From Massilia antarctica (GTDB lineage Bacteria; Pseudomonadota; Gammaproteobacteria; Burkholderiales; Burkholderiaceae_D), in assembly GCF_015689335.1 (NCBI RefSeq), contig NZ_CP065053.1, positions 5,456,001-5,520,000 on the forward strand: a stretch of 64,000 nucleotides of DNA. The letters are read 5' to 3'. Of this stretch, positions 8,564 to 17,303 are shown piece by piece; the first letter of the stretch is position 1, and the number at the start of each line of letters is the position of its first letter. Both the position numbers and the translations under genes were made by a program. The notes beneath the pieces were generated by a model. The model was given only the letters and a program-made list of their open reading frames with translations, ran no database searches and was not told where the DNA came from.

Positions 8564-9394
8564 TCAGTCGAGCGGCGCTACGGTGAGCAAGCGGCCCGGC
8601 ACGATGCGGCGCGGGTCGTCGATCGCGTTGTGTTCGGCGATGGCGCGCCAGTCCACCGGGCTGTCGTAATAGCGCTGCGCCACGCTGGCCAGTTGCTCGC
8701 CCTGCTGCAGTGCATGCACATGGGTGCGGTCGGGCGAGCTCAGATGCAGCTCGAGCAACTGGTCGCGCAGCCGCTTGTATTCGCGCAGGCTGACCGTCAA
8801 GGTGGCGCGCAGCGGGACGCCTTCGGGCGAGAACAGGGTGAATTTTTGCTTGACGCTTTCGAGCAGGCAGCGGAAGCCGTTGCGTCGCTGGCTGCCCAGC
8901 GCCGGCCCGAGCAGCGCCTGGGCCGCCGCGCCGATGCTGCCGGCCGCGCCCAGGGCCGCGCCCACGGCCGACCCGGCAGCCTGCGCCGCGCCGCTGACCG
9001 CCTTCGCCGCCGCGGCCGCCACGCTGCCCGGGGCGCCGCCGATATGGGCGCCGGCCATCTGGTCGCTCCAGATGAATTCGAGGATGGGCGGCGCATGGCG
9101 GGTCGGTTCGATCTTGATCAACTGGTAGATCTTGTCGGTCTCGGTGGTCACGCTGGTGGCGCCCGCGCCCATGCCGTGCTCGGTGGTGTCGAAGAACAGC
9201 TCGAGCGTCAGCTTCTCGGCCTGGCCGCGCACGAACTGCTGCAGCGGCGCATCGAGCCCGGGAATCTGCACCTCGGCGATCTGCGCCTGTTTGTCCAGGG
9301 TGTACTCGCTCGGGTTGTACTGCACCGGGATGTCCTCCGGCTGGCCGCGGCCGTGCCAGTAGACCCGGAAGATGGCTTTCGCGGGCTCGCTCAC
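8564..9394 (-). CDS. LysM-containing eCIS baseplate/tube initiator protein (Afp7-like)
   Basis: 276 residues from a GTG start (VSEPAKAIFRVYW) that overlaps the preceding stop as GTGA, so the long in-frame upstream extension is rejected. The N-terminal half carries DIPVQYNPSEYTLDKQAQIAE, typical of contractile-injection proteins that cap the tube end (Afp7/gp53-like). A low-complexity Ala/Gly stretch (about residues 110-145) forms a linker. The C terminus is a LysM-like domain (HVHALQQGEQLASVAQRYY, then WRAIAEHN and PGRLLTV). In T4, gp53 also has a LysM-type fold holding wedges together. Function is inferred from family and position. Confidence 0.85.
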   Translation of the reverse strand: MSEPAKAIFRVYWHGRGQPEDIPVQYNPSEYTLDKQAQIAEVQIPGLDAPLQQFVRGQAEKLTLELFFDTTEHGMGAGATSVTTETDKIYQLIKIEPTRHAPPILEFIWSDQMAGAHIGGAPGSVAAAAAKAVSGAAQAAGSAVGAALGAAGSIGAAAQALLGPALGSQRRNGFRCLLESVKQKFTLFSPEGVPLRATLTVSLREYKRLRDQLLELHLSSPDRTHVHALQQGEQLASVAQRYYDSPVDWRAIAEHNAIDDPRRIVPGRLLTVAPLD

Positions 9395-9600
9395 GGCTTG
9401 CCTCCGTGCTCGCCGCCGCCCTGGCAGCAGGCCGCGCCGATGCGGGTGTCGCGCTGGCGCGCCGCCTCGTCGCGCTGCGCGCCCTGGGTCGCCTGCAGCA
9501 CCGCCGCCACGATGCGTTCCATGATCTGCGGCGACAGCAGCGATTCGCTGTCCACCGCCTGCAAGGTGCCGACCACCTCGCGTATCCGCACTTGTGTCAT
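9391..9600 (-). CDS. DUF5908 family small eCIS protein
   Basis: 69 residues from ATG (MTQVRIREVVG), preceded by AGGAG at suitable distance. The opening MTQVRIREV resembles DUF5908 (Afp6/Pvc6-like), short proteins found between the second tube and the LysM protein in eCIS operons, which is exactly its place here. The rest is a helix (SPQIMERIVAAVLQATQ) and a polar Cys/Gly/His tail. Precise role in the particle is unknown. Confidence 0.7.
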   Translation of the reverse strand: MTQVRIREVVGTLQAVDSESLLSPQIMERIVAAVLQATQGAQRDEAARQRDTRIGAACCQGGGEHGGKP

Positions 9601-9627
9601 CCTTGTTTCTCCTGTCAAAACCGGGTC

Positions 9628-10221
9628 TCAGAAATTCCCGATCGAACCTGATAGACTGCCCGCCGCCGCGATCGCGCCACCGATCCCGCCGCCCGCCAGC
9701 GCCGCCCCGATCCCGCTGGCGGCGCCGACCAGCGGCAGCTGGAAGATGCCTTCGTGGGCGATCTCGATCGCCTCGATCGCCACGCTGTTCTGGGTCGCGT
9801 TGAGCTGCGGCCCGCTGTACTTGGTCGGCAGAGCGCGCCGGAAGAACCAGATATTGTTCGGCACATGCTGATCGTTGAGCAGGACGATCAGACCATCGCG
9901 CCGCTTGCCCTTGCCGACCGCAAAGCCGTAGTGCCAGTCCCACAAGGCGCTGCCCGAGCCCAGGCCTTTCTTGAGCGTGATCGCGCCCCACTCGACCCGG
10001 CTGGGGAAGCGCAGCACGGCGCCGTTGTTGCCGCCTTCCTTGTAGTCCTCGGTCTTCATCGTCATCTCGATGCCCGAGCACTCGGAAAAGCCGCCCACCG
10101 CCACGTCCAGCACCGCCGACAGCGCCGCCGAGCCGAGCGTGGCGAGCACGCTGCTGGTGTCGAGCAGGCTGACCACGAAGTTATGGTTGAGCACCGGGTC
10201 GGCGCGCGAGAGCAGGGCCAT
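9628..10221 (-). CDS. eCIS tube protein 2 (gp19/Afp5-like)
   Basis: 197 residues; ribosome site GAGGAAAAGACC precedes the ATG. It contains the tube-family features FVVSLLD, GGFSECSGIEMTMKTEDYKEGG, WGAITLKKGLG and, near the end, AIEAIEIAHEGI, matching the conserved tail-tube beta-barrel. Compared with tube 1 it has a Gly/Ala/Ile-rich C-terminal extension of about 30 residues. In PVC/Afp the second tube protein forms the ring connecting tube to baseplate; that role is inferred here from order (sheath 2 - tube 2 - DUF5908 - LysM). Confidence 0.85.
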   Translation of the reverse strand: MALLSRADPVLNHNFVVSLLDTSSVLATLGSAALSAVLDVAVGGFSECSGIEMTMKTEDYKEGGNNGAVLRFPSRVEWGAITLKKGLGSGSALWDWHYGFAVGKGKRRDGLIVLLNDQHVPNNIWFFRRALPTKYSGPQLNATQNSVAIEAIEIAHEGIFQLPLVGAASGIGAALAGGGIGGAIAAAGSLSGSIGNF

Positions 10222-10239
10222 GGTCTTTTCCTCGTTATC

Positions 10240-12279
10240 CTAGGCGTCGGCCGCGGCCGCGTCGGTGCTCATCGCAAAGCCGTTGGCGTCGCGTCCGATG
10301 CGCAGCACGATGAATTCAAAGGGCACGCTGGGCGCCACGCCCACCTTGATCTGCAGCTGGCCGCGCGCGCGCGTCTCGGGCGGGTTGTTGCTGTCGTCGC
10401 AGCACACGTAGAAGGCTTCGTCGGTGGCGCTGCCGACCAGCGCGCCGCGCGCCCACAGGCCGCGCAGGAAGGAGCCGATCACCATCGACAGCTTGGCCCG
10501 CGTGTGCCAGTCGTTCGGCTCGAACACCGCCCACTGGATCGACAGGTCGATCGCCTTGGCGATCATCGACATCAGGCGCCGCACGTTGACGAAGCGCCAG
10601 TCGGTATCGGACGACAGGGTGCGCGCGCCCAGCACCCGCACCCCGCGCCCGGGCTGGGCACGCAGCAGGTTGATGCCCAGCATGTTGAGCTCGCCATGAC
10701 GCGCATCGTCGAAGGCGAGCGAGGCGTCCTGGGCCCACAGGAGTGGCACATTGGCCGGCGCCACGTGGACACCAGCGCGCAGGTCGATGGCCGCGCACAG
10801 GCCGGCGACATGGCCGCTGGGCGGGATCGGCCGGGTCGGCGCCCTGGCCGGGCTGGCGCCGGCGCGCAGCGGATCGACCACCAGCAGCCAGGGCGCGTAG
10901 AGCGCGCCGAAGCGGGTATCGAAACGGCTGCGCCAGGCGCGCAACTCGTTGACCGAGAAGCTCAGCCGGTTGCAGGTATCGAAGGGCGCATCGAGCAGGG
11001 CGATGCGGTCGCGCCGGCCTTCGCACTGCGCCACCATCGCCGCCTGCACCTGGTAAATCTCGGCCAGGGTGAAGCGCGGCGGAAGATCGACGGCGGCCGG
11101 CGGCGGCGGTGCGGGCGCCAGCACCCGCACGGGCAGGCAGGGATCGGGCGCGCAGCCGGCCGGGGCCTGCAGCGGATTGGGCTGGCGCGGCTGGATATGG
11201 ATGTCGGGCACCGCCAGCAGGGCGATTTCTTCCACCGGGGCGAGCGCCGCGATGCCACTGCGGGTGGCGGCGAACGCCACGCCAGAGGCGCCGGGCGGCT
11301 GGTCGGCGCCGAGAAAATCGCGCACCGCCAGCGCCGCCAGGCCGTCGGCGCCCCCTGCCAGCCGGACCGGTTCGGCCGGCGCGGCCCCGCCGGCGCCGGC
11401 GAGCAGGTTCAGCGCGGCGCGCGCCGCCTGCGGGCGCAGTTCGCGGATGACGATGGCCGGCGGCGCGCTCGCGCCGCGGTTGCGCGCGGCGCGGAAGTAG
11501 TCGAGCGCGAGGTCCGGCTCCGGCACTCGCAGCTGTTCAAGGTCGGGCTGGCGGATGTCGGGTGTCTGCCATGGCTGCTTGAGCAGCAGCGGGCCATAGC
11601 GCGGATGCTCCGGTATCAGCGACACGTCGTCGTACAGCGCGATCAGGCGGCCGCCGTCGAACACCTCGATGGCATAGGCGATGGTCTCGACGCGCAGCCG
11701 GCTGTTCGGCGCGAACAGCGCCAGTGGCCGGCTCAGCGACAGCGCGCCGCTGGCCGCATCCAGCGCGGCCAGCACCGCCCGTTCGCGCAAGGGTCCGGCC
11801 TGGCACTCGACCAGGCTGGCACGGGCGAAGCCGGCGCTGTCCGTCACCCGCAGGCGCGCCAGGTCGACCGGATCGACCGTGGCGCGGGTCTGGGCGCGCC
11901 GCAACTCGGTGATGCGCACCCCCAGCTTGTTGCCCCAGGCACCGGGGCTGGATGCCTCGATCCGCCACGCCGGCCCGGCGCCATCGTCCAGTGCCAGCGC
12001 GGCGCTGGAGGCGGCGGCGGAAGCGACCCGCACCGCCCACATGCGGCGCCCGCCGTTTTCAAAAAAAGCCCGCGCGCACCAGGCCAGGTAGCCGTTGTCG
12101 ATCGGCGCGCCGAACCAGGCCTCGAACTGGCGCGCCGATTCCACCGGTACCGCGATGCCCAGCGGCCCGCGCTGGGCAATGCCGACGAAGCCGGCGACGT
12201 CGGTGCGCAGCGCGGCAATGCCGCCGCCTGACGCGTCGGCCCGCTCGTAATACACACCTGGCGTTTCGTAGACTCGCAT
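10240..12279 (-). CDS. eCIS contractile sheath protein 2
   Basis: 679 residues if started at MRVYETPGVYYERAD, which has GGGAG at 5 bases; an ATG 12 bases earlier is possible. The N terminus (ETPGVYYER, then FVGIAQRGPLG and FENGGRRMWAVRV) and the C terminus (the DTDWRFVNVRRLMSMIAKAI block and FIVLRIGRDANG) are the sheath domains that interlock between rings. The middle holds a subtilisin-like-fold sheath region and an inserted segment with a Pro-rich linker (PAPPPPAAVDLPP). It is paired with tube 2. The larger sheath gene upstream probably forms the main sheath, while this one could form a specialised ring. Confidence 0.88.
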   Translation of the reverse strand: MRVYETPGVYYERADASGGGIAALRTDVAGFVGIAQRGPLGIAVPVESARQFEAWFGAPIDNGYLAWCARAFFENGGRRMWAVRVASAAASSAALALDDGAGPAWRIEASSPGAWGNKLGVRITELRRAQTRATVDPVDLARLRVTDSAGFARASLVECQAGPLRERAVLAALDAASGALSLSRPLALFAPNSRLRVETIAYAIEVFDGGRLIALYDDVSLIPEHPRYGPLLLKQPWQTPDIRQPDLEQLRVPEPDLALDYFRAARNRGASAPPAIVIRELRPQAARAALNLLAGAGGAAPAEPVRLAGGADGLAALAVRDFLGADQPPGASGVAFAATRSGIAALAPVEEIALLAVPDIHIQPRQPNPLQAPAGCAPDPCLPVRVLAPAPPPPAAVDLPPRFTLAEIYQVQAAMVAQCEGRRDRIALLDAPFDTCNRLSFSVNELRAWRSRFDTRFGALYAPWLLVVDPLRAGASPARAPTRPIPPSGHVAGLCAAIDLRAGVHVAPANVPLLWAQDASLAFDDARHGELNMLGINLLRAQPGRGVRVLGARTLSSDTDWRFVNVRRLMSMIAKAIDLSIQWAVFEPNDWHTRAKLSMVIGSFLRGLWARGALVGSATDEAFYVCCDDSNNPPETRARGQLQIKVGVAPSVPFEFIVLRIGRDANGFAMSTDAAAADA

Positions 12280-12316
12280 CGCCGCTCCCATTGCCTCAAT
12301 GCCGGTGGCGCCGGCC

Positions 12317-12757
12317 TTACATTTCCAGGGTCAGGCCTTCGTGGATCAATTCCATCGATTCCATCGCCACGTCGTTCGACGACGCCTTCAGCGACGGCCC
12401 TTCGATCTTGTTGATCCAGGCGTTCTCCGCATGCCAGCGCAGCACCGCCTCGCGCCGCTCGTTGAGCAGCACGATGGTGACGTTGCGCCGGTCCGGCACG
12501 CCGTTCATCACGTTGGTGTACCACTGCCACAGCGCCTTGTCCTGGGTGTAGCCGCGCTTGAACGTGAGGTTTGTATATTTGCGCATGCCCATCAGCTTGC
12601 GCACATTCGATTGCATGTCGGTGCCCTCGCGGTAGTCGACGCTGTCGCCGTCGGCGGTCAGCCCCCCCACCTCGGAAAACGCGCCCTTGGGCAGGTTGTC
12701 GATCTCGAGCACGAAGTTGTACCCGCGGTAGGGGTCGTTGCGTTGGTCGCTTGCCAT
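12317..12757 (-). CDS. eCIS major tube protein 1 (Afp1/Pvc1-like)
   Basis: 146 residues, with GAGGAGAACACC before the ATG. The sequence NDPYRGYNFVLEIDNLPKG, then FSEVGGLTADGDSVDYREG and NVTIVLLNERREAVLRW, ending with AMESMELIHEGLTLE, is the standard inner tube protein of eCIS and R-type particles. Length is typical. It is encoded immediately after the main sheath gene, and the pair would build the contractile trunk. Confidence 0.92.
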   Translation of the reverse strand: MASDQRNDPYRGYNFVLEIDNLPKGAFSEVGGLTADGDSVDYREGTDMQSNVRKLMGMRKYTNLTFKRGYTQDKALWQWYTNVMNGVPDRRNVTIVLLNERREAVLRWHAENAWINKIEGPSLKASSNDVAMESMELIHEGLTLEM

Positions 12758-12767
12758 GGTGTTCTCC

Positions 12768-15700
12768 TCAATCCTCGGCGTGGGCGGTCCACAGGCCGAT
12801 CCGCACGATCACGAATTCGGCCGGCTTGACCGGGGCAACCCCGACCAGGCAGATCAGGCGGCCCTGGTCGATGTCGGTCTGCGTCATGGTGCTGCGGTCG
12901 CATTTGACGAAGAAGGCTTCCTCGACCTTGGTCCCTTCCAGCGCGCCATTGCGCCAGACCAGGGTCAGGAAATTGCTGATCGCGCGGCGCACGCGCGCCC
13001 ATAGCGGCTCGGCATTCGGTTCGAACACCACCCATTGCAGGCCGCGGTCGACCGAGGCCTCGATGAAGATCAGCAGGCGCCGCACGTTGACGTATTTCCA
13101 GTCCGAGTCGCTGGTGATGCAGCGCCCGCCATAGACGCGGATGCCGCGGTTGTTGGGCCTGAAATCGCGGATCACATTGATGTTGACCGGATAGGGGTTG
13201 AGGATGTCGTGCTGCTCCTTGTTCAGCAGCCGCTGCAGGCCGGTCACGCCGCGCACCACCTCGTTGGCCGGGGCCTTGTGCACGCCGCGCTCGATGTCGG
13301 TGCGGGCGTAGATGCCGAGCACGTGGCCCACCGGCGGGATCGGGTAGTCGGCCGGCGCCGCCGGGTTGCCGGGGTAGGGGTCGGGGATCAGCAGCCAGGG
13401 GTGGTAGAGCGCCGCGTACTTGGTGTCGAACTGCTGGCGCTGCGCCTGGATGTCGGACATCGAATCGCCCGGCGGCGCCAGGCCGTCGAGCGCGACGAAG
13501 CGGTAACGCATCAGCTCGCAATGGTTGATCAGCGCGCCCTGCATCTGCACGCTGGTGCGCCCCGGCGCGGCGATGATGCTGATCTGCTCCACGTTGCGCA
13601 AGGTGAACAGCCCGGTGCGCAGCTCGGGGTTGACGTTGTCGTCGCCGATATAGGTGGCGTCGCCGATCCCGCCGATCATGTCGTCGCCCTGGGCCAGCGG
13701 CAGCAGCACCAGCCGGGGCGGGGTGCCGGGGCGGATATCGTACGTGGCGACCGGCCCGGCGCGCAGGCCGTTGGTGGGCGCCGCATCGATCACCCGCACG
13801 TAGCCCGATTCGCCTTCCGAGCGGCGGTCGGCGCGGCGCAGCGGGCGGCCCATATCGTCCAGGGTGGTGGCGGCGTTGCTCAGGTTCCAGGTGCAGCCGA
13901 TCACCCGCTGGAAGTAGCGGGTGTGGCGCGGGTCGAGCGAGAGCGCCCCGAACACCTCGCGGTCGATGGCGATATTGTCGCGCGCCGGGTTGGATGGATC
14001 GGGCTGGCGCAGCAACTCCACCATGAAGCGGTACTCGCGGCTGCGCACCTGGTCGCCCGGGACCACCAGGCCGGGTAGCGGCGTGCCCGCTTCCAGGGTG
14101 ATCAGGTAGTCGTCGCCGCGGTCGATCGACAGCACCTTGAGGGCGGTCACGATGGTGCTCGAATCGGTCACCAGCAGCTCGCTGCCGGTTTCGATGCCGG
14201 CGGCCGAATTGAGCCTGAGCCGCCCACCCGGCAAAACCTGGCGCACCCGGGTGTTGAGCAGGGCGCTGCCCTGCGGCTCCATCGCCACGCGCAGGCGGTT
14301 GCCCCAGATGCCGGCGTCGATGGCGCGCACCGTCATCATCGGGCTGCGCCTGGCCACCAGCGCGCCGGCGGCGTGCGGATTGCGCAGGGGATTGCTCAAG
14401 GCGATGGTCTGGGGCGTGAGCGCGGCCGGCGCCCCGCCCACCAGATGGTAGTAGGGACCGCCGGAGGCGGGCACGATGCGGATCGCCCCGCCTGCCACGA
14501 AACCATCGCGCCCGACCAGGATGTGGTCCGCGCCATCGGCGGCATCGAGGGCCACCACCGTCTGCAGGGTGGCCGCCGTCGGCGCCGCGCGCGGCGCCAC
14601 GATGCCGGGCGTGGCGAGGTGGGCGATGCGCAGGGGCGCGCGCAGCACCACATTGCCGCTATCCGGCGGCGGTGCGTGGGCCGGCAGGCTGACGATGTCG
14701 ACCAGCTCAAGATCGGCGCCCAGGCCGACCGCCAGCATGCCGCCCTCGGTCATGCCGGTGCGGTCGGACACGGTGATGACGGTCGCGCCGGGGTCGGCCT
14801 TCACGCTCAGGTTGACCGCCGCGCCGGCCGCGCCCAGGGTGACGCTCTCGACCCGGGTGCCGGCCGGGTAGTTGCCGTAGGCCGCCTGGGTCAAGGTCAG
14901 CCGGGTCAGCGCGCCGATCCGGCGGTACTCGGTGCGGGCCGGGTCGGCATGGCTGAACTGGATGCCGTCGCCGGCGGTGGTCAGCCCGGCATTGGCCACG
15001 ACCGCGACCACGGCGCTGCCGGGCGCGCTGCTGGCGCCGACCTGGGTGGCGGGAGCGATCGGGGTGACCAGCTGGCGCACCACCTGGCCGGGGGCCGCAT
15101 GCGGCAGCTGCAAGGGCGCGCGCAAGGTGACCCGGTTGGCGACCGGCGGGCCGGCGGCGACCACCAGTTCCTCCTGGTCGCCGCTGCCGACGCGCAGCAC
15201 ATGGCCGGCCGCCAGGGCCGGGGCAAAGGCGAAGGCGCCGAGCACGATCGCGCTGGCGCCGGCCGCGGCATCCTGGGCCAGGGTCGTGCCGTGGCTGGCG
15301 GGCGGGGCGGCGTCGACGATGGTCGCGTGGTCCACCGCCTGCGGCGCGGCATGATCGAAAGACAGTGGCAGGCGCAGGGTCACGGTGTTGGCGGCGGCGG
15401 CCGGGCCGGCGATCTGCATGAATTCCGCGCTGGCCCCGGCCCCGATCTGCACGGTGTTTCCGGCCACGAAGCCAGGGTCGGCCACCAGGGTGATCGCGCT
15501 CGTACCGGGCGCGCCCGGCAGGATCAGGCTGGTCTGCAAGGGCGCGGCGAGATCGGGCGCGACCAGTTGGCGGCTGGCCGCCAACGCCTGGGTGATGTCC
15601 AGCACCCGTGTCACGTAGAGCCGCCTGCCGCCATTCGAAAAGAAGCCTTCCACGCCATGCGGCAGGAAGCGGTGCTCGCCGTAGAAGACAGGATTGAGGG

Positions 15701-15875
15701 CTTGCCCGAACCAGCGCTGGTATTCGCCGAAGCTGGTGACGAGGACCGGGACGTTGACCGGCCCGCGCTCGGTCACGCCGATCATGCCGGCCGTGCTGGT
15801 CGACACGCCTTCGATCGGTTTGCTGCCCGTATCGACTTCTTCGACATAGACCGCGGGGGCGAGATATTCAGGCAT
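12768..15875 (-). CDS. eCIS main sheath protein with large repeat insertion
   Basis: 1035 residues from MPEYLAPAVYVEEVDTG; AAGGAG lies 7 bases before this ATG, whereas an ATG six bases earlier has it almost abutting. Residues 1-95 (GVTERGPVNVPVLVTSF, FFSNGGRRLYVTRVL) and the C-terminal 250 residues (SDWKYVNVRRLLIFIEASV, EFVIVRIG) are the sheath core. Between about residues 120 and 510 is an insertion of at least five diverged units of about 65-80 residues, and a sixth possible unit lies near 545-610. Typical sheath proteins are 350-700 residues, so this is unusually long. The inserted domains are expected on the outer particle surface. Confidence 0.9.
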   Translation of the reverse strand: MPEYLAPAVYVEEVDTGSKPIEGVSTSTAGMIGVTERGPVNVPVLVTSFGEYQRWFGQALNPVFYGEHRFLPHGVEGFFSNGGRRLYVTRVLDITQALAASRQLVAPDLAAPLQTSLILPGAPGTSAITLVADPGFVAGNTVQIGAGASAEFMQIAGPAAAANTVTLRLPLSFDHAAPQAVDHATIVDAAPPASHGTTLAQDAAAGASAIVLGAFAFAPALAAGHVLRVGSGDQEELVVAAGPPVANRVTLRAPLQLPHAAPGQVVRQLVTPIAPATQVGASSAPGSAVVAVVANAGLTTAGDGIQFSHADPARTEYRRIGALTRLTLTQAAYGNYPAGTRVESVTLGAAGAAVNLSVKADPGATVITVSDRTGMTEGGMLAVGLGADLELVDIVSLPAHAPPPDSGNVVLRAPLRIAHLATPGIVAPRAAPTAATLQTVVALDAADGADHILVGRDGFVAGGAIRIVPASGGPYYHLVGGAPAALTPQTIALSNPLRNPHAAGALVARRSPMMTVRAIDAGIWGNRLRVAMEPQGSALLNTRVRQVLPGGRLRLNSAAGIETGSELLVTDSSTIVTALKVLSIDRGDDYLITLEAGTPLPGLVVPGDQVRSREYRFMVELLRQPDPSNPARDNIAIDREVFGALSLDPRHTRYFQRVIGCTWNLSNAATTLDDMGRPLRRADRRSEGESGYVRVIDAAPTNGLRAGPVATYDIRPGTPPRLVLLPLAQGDDMIGGIGDATYIGDDNVNPELRTGLFTLRNVEQISIIAAPGRTSVQMQGALINHCELMRYRFVALDGLAPPGDSMSDIQAQRQQFDTKYAALYHPWLLIPDPYPGNPAAPADYPIPPVGHVLGIYARTDIERGVHKAPANEVVRGVTGLQRLLNKEQHDILNPYPVNINVIRDFRPNNRGIRVYGGRCITSDSDWKYVNVRRLLIFIEASVDRGLQWVVFEPNAEPLWARVRRAISNFLTLVWRNGALEGTKVEEAFFVKCDRSTMTQTDIDQGRLICLVGVAPVKPAEFVIVRIGLWTAHAED
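14346..15515 (-). repeat. Five diverged beta-type protein repeats inserted in the sheath
   Basis: Units begin near residues 123, 205, 284, 361 and 446 of the sheath. They share a scheme: G-A-S-x-I-x-L, then G-F/L-x-x-G-x-x-L-x-I/V-G, an acidic position before a hydrophobic pair, then x-V-T-L-R-x-P-L and H-A-A/T-P-G. The VTLRLPLSFDHAAP and VTLRAPLQLPHAAP segments are the clearest pair. A single similar unit occurs in the unknown protein encoded at 15893-17302. Confidence 0.7.
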
Positions 15876-15892
15876 CGACATTCTCCTTGGGG

Positions 15893-17302
15893 TTAGCTAA
15901 ATACGATGGCGAGCAGGTTGTCGCCGCCGTAATCGAGGGCGACGTCGATCTGCTGCGCCGGGTGCAGCGGGTGGCTGGCGATGATGCGCAACTGCGCGAC
16001 CCGCGCCAGCGGCGGCGATTCGAAGCGGCCGTCGGCGTCGAGCGCCAGCTGGTGGAAAAAGGCGCCGCCGCTGTGCGAGGGATATTGGGTGGCGTGGTAG
16101 TAGGCCGCGCGCGCGCTGCCGTGTTCGACGGCGAGCATGCTGGCGGTGGGCAGGGCGCCGATGGCGGCGGCGAACAGCACGCGGTCGCCCGCCAGCGTCT
16201 CGCGCGCCACGGCGCCAGCGGCCACCAGAGCCCCGGGCGCGATGTCGCGGACCGCGCCAGGTACGCGGTGCAGGTAGGCGGTGGGCGCGCTCAGGCGCAG
16301 CATCACCGCCGCATTCGGGTCGCCCACCGGATCGAAGCCGGCGCTGACCACGATCTCGGCCTCGTTGGTGAGCGGGTCGCCGATGCGCAGCAGGTCGCCT
16401 CCGGCCGGGTTCAGGCCGAGATTGGGCGCCAGCGCGATGGCGCGCGCGCCGGCCGGGGCGAATTCACGCAGGCTGCGCGGCGCGCCGGCGGGGTTGAAGG
16501 TGCCGCGCTGGATCGCCGCGCCGACCGGGTGCGCGAAGCGCAGGCCGGGGGCGATGGCGCAGAAATCCGGCGCGACCGGCGCCAGGGTTTGCGTATGCGG
16601 ATAGGCGAGCCAGATGCCGGCAATGCCGATCTGCGCGCCGGGCGCCGGCACGATGCTGTTCGGCCCCGTGCGCCGCCGGGCGCGGCCGCGCAGCCTGACC
16701 GGCTCGGCGCGGTGCAGGGGCTGGTCAGGCAATACCAGCGGCACGCCGGCCACGCGCGTGTTCAGGGCATGCGGCGCCCTGACCGGATCGACCAGCGCGA
16801 CCTGGGTGAGCGGGGGCGGGCTGGCACTGGCGGCGACCGCGGTGAATTCGTCGGCACCGGCCGGCGCCGGCCGCGCCACCAGCACGCCGCGCCCGGGCCG
16901 GAACTGGGGCGGCACGCCATCCGGCGGCAAGACGTCCAGGGCGGGGTCGCCGATCGCGGCGGCGCTGTTGAGCGCGCGCCGCGCGGCATCGATGGCCGGG
17001 GTCAGGTCGCGCGGCAGGAAGCCCGGCGTCTCGACGGCCGCCTCCAGCGCGCCCGGGGTCAGCAGGGCATGGGCGACATCGCGCGGGCGTGCCACCAGGC
17101 CGCAATAGCCGCCGTCGCCGACGCGCGGGCTTGCCGCGGCCAGGTTGCTGGTCAGCCGGAACGGGGTGCGCGGCGGCGCCAAGGTCAGTTCATCGATCAC
17201 GCGGGTGCGCAGCACCGCGCACCAGGCCATGGCGGCCGGCAGCGGGTCGTCATCGGCGATGGTGTAGCGAAGCGGCTCGGCGAGGACCAGGCGGCGCGCC
17301 AT
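15893..17302 (-). CDS. Unrecognised eCIS-operon protein sharing a sheath repeat unit
   Basis: 469 residues, starting 1 base after the DUF4255 stop and ending 17 bases before the main sheath start. No overall family is recognised. Residues from about 285 (ARAIALAPNLGLNPAGGDLLR, written here only in part: NPAGGDLLRIGDP, then AEIVVSAGFDP and AVMLRLSAPTAYLHRVPGAV) follow the same pattern as the repeats inserted in the sheath. The protein is Ala/Pro-rich and beta-strand rich, with no signal peptide or membrane segment. It could decorate the sheath surface through like-with-like domains or be an assembly factor. Both ideas are inference from the shared unit and the gene order. Confidence 0.6.
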   Translation of the reverse strand: MARRLVLAEPLRYTIADDDPLPAAMAWCAVLRTRVIDELTLAPPRTPFRLTSNLAAASPRVGDGGYCGLVARPRDVAHALLTPGALEAAVETPGFLPRDLTPAIDAARRALNSAAAIGDPALDVLPPDGVPPQFRPGRGVLVARPAPAGADEFTAVAASASPPPLTQVALVDPVRAPHALNTRVAGVPLVLPDQPLHRAEPVRLRGRARRRTGPNSIVPAPGAQIGIAGIWLAYPHTQTLAPVAPDFCAIAPGLRFAHPVGAAIQRGTFNPAGAPRSLREFAPAGARAIALAPNLGLNPAGGDLLRIGDPLTNEAEIVVSAGFDPVGDPNAAVMLRLSAPTAYLHRVPGAVRDIAPGALVAAGAVARETLAGDRVLFAAAIGALPTASMLAVEHGSARAAYYHATQYPSHSGGAFFHQLALDADGRFESPPLARVAQLRIIASHPLHPAQQIDVALDYGGDNLLAIVFS

Positions 17303-17303
17303 C

